Part shown: one piece after another, positions 58,401-60,000 of the stretch
How positions within the stretch are numbered: the first letter of the stretch is position 1
Layout of the letters: every line of letters begins with the position of its first letter
Assembly (NCBI GenBank): GCA_950295325.1
Contig: OX485806.1
Location: 7,380,001 to 7,440,000 of the forward strand
Length of the DNA: 60,000 nt
Source of the DNA: Polytrichum commune
Lineage: Eukaryota; Streptophyta; Polytrichopsida; Polytrichales; Polytrichaceae
Reading direction: 5' to 3'
Notes under the pieces: generated by a model
The model's database searches: none
What the model saw: only the letters and a program-made list of their open reading frames with translations
Told to the model about the DNA's origin: nothing
Made by a program: the position numbers and the translations under genes

Positions 58401-58663
58401 TGTGTCGGTTTGGGGTACGGTCCGTTTTGCACTGGACGAATCCTATTTATTTGGGTTCCTTGTTAAGAAACACCTTACCTTTCTCTGTGGTTGCGTGTGT
58501 TATCTTTCATTATTACAACTTTGATTATTGTGTTCTTCCATAATGTCACACATTCTACACTAATTCTCTACTATCATGCATCCATGTTTACATTATAAAA
58601 CTCCCTAATGTCAGGTGCATTTTGGTTCCATAAACATGATATAAGGGAGGTTAGACTGCACAT
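55265..58663. other. No gene; microsatellite and pogo-like fragments
   Basis: A compound TA then GA microsatellite occupies 55431-55466. 56103-56148 is the partner of 12351-12400. Near 56401-56440 and 58640-58658, minus-strand sequences starting GTCTAACC(C/T)...TAATACGACA or CAGTCTAACCTCCCTTATAT resemble pogo-like ends. Frames at 56595-56975 (126 aa) and 57457-57717 (86 aa, Cys-rich) are unrecognised; TCC repeats near 56933-56953 give the Ser/Pro tail of the former. Confidence 0.4.
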
Positions 58664-58790
58664 AGTGGACGGAGGAGATCAAGGGAGAAGGGTTACATCG
58701 GTCAAATCCGACGGTCGAGAAAGCACATGCAATGTGGCCTCACCAGAAACCAGAAGTTGCTTTCATCGCCCATAGACTTCTTTTCGACAA
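58664..58790 (+). repeat. 127-bp dispersed repeat, copy 2
   Basis: Partner of 42456-42581, same orientation. It lies directly after a pogo-like end at 58658, so the repeat may mark an insertion boundary. Confidence 0.8.
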
Positions 58791-60000
58791 GTTTAATTAC
58801 GTCATGGAAGTTAAAAATCGATTCAGTTAGTTATGGCTCAGGTCTACTGCTGCTGCTATTTTATCCACTTATATGATGTTATATTTAGTCCTTTGACCTG
58901 GCACCTCCATGACCACAAACATTATGTTCGAAGGAATAGAGACATATGTGTAACTTGAATTGGCCGCATCTCAATACTCGGAATTTAAGAATATAAGATA
59001 TTTTTAATTCGATATAAATGGTAATTTGTAAATGCCTGGCTCAGATTGAATCTCCACAAATTGACCCGTGTCCCGATATCAAAAAATCCGGCTGCCTACG
59101 TTTGGCTATATATATATATATATATGAGGACTCCGAGTCATCCCCATCAATAAGAAATGGAATAAGGGCATGTTTACACTAAAAGGCATTAGGCCATGGC
59201 TCTTAACTTTGATGATCTTAGCACCCTGGTTTTTTGGATGAGAGCATAGAGAGTTTTATGGATTATAACTTAAAGTCTAGTGCAAGTCACAAGCCCTTAG
59301 TGTAAATCCCTATTCCCACTGTACATTTAGCCATGCCTACCTTCACCCAAATGATTCCCCTACAGTCCCGGCCAACATTATCCATACTTAAAAATGGGCA
59401 ATGTGTGTGGAATTCCACATAGGTTTCTACATCCACTTCAAATGTGTACGGGTTGTACTCCAAAACTGCCCTCATGTCAACCTAAAGTGGGGAATGTGAC
59501 ACTCTCAGCCAATGAGAATTCGAGGACCTCAGGAGCCGTGACTTAATGGCTTTTTTGTGTAAAACGAGCGCTAAGTACACCTCTACTAATAGCATGAGAT
59601 TCGTTCTAACTAGTATTTTAATCTCTTTTAGTATTCCTTCGGTTTGAGGTGAAGGTAGAATTGGTGAGGAACATGGCGAGCACGGAGGAGGAAGCTTAAC
59701 ACGAAGCCATTTTAACCATCTCGTTAATTATTAGCACGAGGTGTGAGAATCGTTCATTTGAACACTCTACGAAAATTCTTCCAAAGTGATCAAAGTGAGA
59801 GACACCCATTTTACAAGTCGGTTGAGAAATGTTGACTCCCAACACTAAAAGCATGTTGGGTGTGTTTGACCGGTTCCCAAAATCCATACAATATCCACCG
59901 GGTTTTGTTGTATTCTCCCACTCACGGTTTCGGAATTCGCTTGTTCATTCACCTTGCGGCACATCGTGCTCGTTTTCGGGGGCCAATATGCCTCCTAACT
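58791..60000. other. No gene seen; TA microsatellite
   Basis: TA repeat at 59107-59125. Frames at 59287-59475 and 59696-59887 (minus, 62-63 aa) are unrecognised. Confidence 0.5.

Noticed and set aside
1-60000. CRISPR array, operon or prokaryotic defence system
   Set aside because: No regularly spaced short repeats with unique spacers, no ribosome-binding-site-led gene runs; telomere repeats and MITEs mark a plant-type genome.

Overview
The window looks like a gene-poor, repeat-rich piece of a plant-type (streptophyte) nuclear genome. Two perfect three-unit blocks of TTTAGGG, the telomere repeat of most land plants and many streptophyte algae, lie at 39262-39281 and 39717-39738. The rest is AT-rich DNA full of short inverted-repeat transposons, decayed retroelements, tandem repeats, microsatellites and long pure G or C runs. 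No tRNA, rRNA, CRISPR or bacterial-style operon is visible. I find no protein gene that I would call intact: the longest open frame (145 aa, 15512-15949 minus) lies inside copies of a repeat. The species cannot be named from this sequence.

Layout. 1-1800: GC- and CpG-richer edge, then a three-copy minisatellite (about 210 bp) seeded by tetranucleotides. 1800-9000: mostly featureless, with a dispersed repeat (family 4) and a long foldback at 3779-3937. 9000-16000: accessory cluster with a CACTA-ended element (9016-9290), a pair of overlapping hairpins (9825-9878), three tandem 202-bp units with poly-G tracts (10718-11314), and a dense block of MITEs (11575-15918). 16000-31000: decayed sequence with further family-4 copies, pogo-like ends and a possible hAT transposase remnant (25496-25747). 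31381-31626: a very well preserved 246-bp MITE with a 9-bp target duplication. 34854-39900: two more MITEs and a LINE-type 3' coding remnant (39434-39862) split by a telomeric-repeat insertion. 42400-51800: LTR-retrotransposon graveyard with two LTR ends plus tRNA-Asp-type primer sites and a gag pseudogene with zinc knuckles, itself interrupted by a 498-bp hAT-like MITE. 51600-55300: second MITE cluster, including one MITE nested in another, and a small G-box cluster. 55300-60000: microsatellites, one dispersed repeat and otherwise nothing recognisable.

The interesting content is transposon biology rather than genes. At least five families of non-autonomous DNA elements occur, several with exact target-site duplications that allow the pre-insertion sequence to be deduced. 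No autonomous transposase for any of them is present. Old copies differ mainly by C-to-T and G-to-A changes, as expected if they were methylated and silenced.
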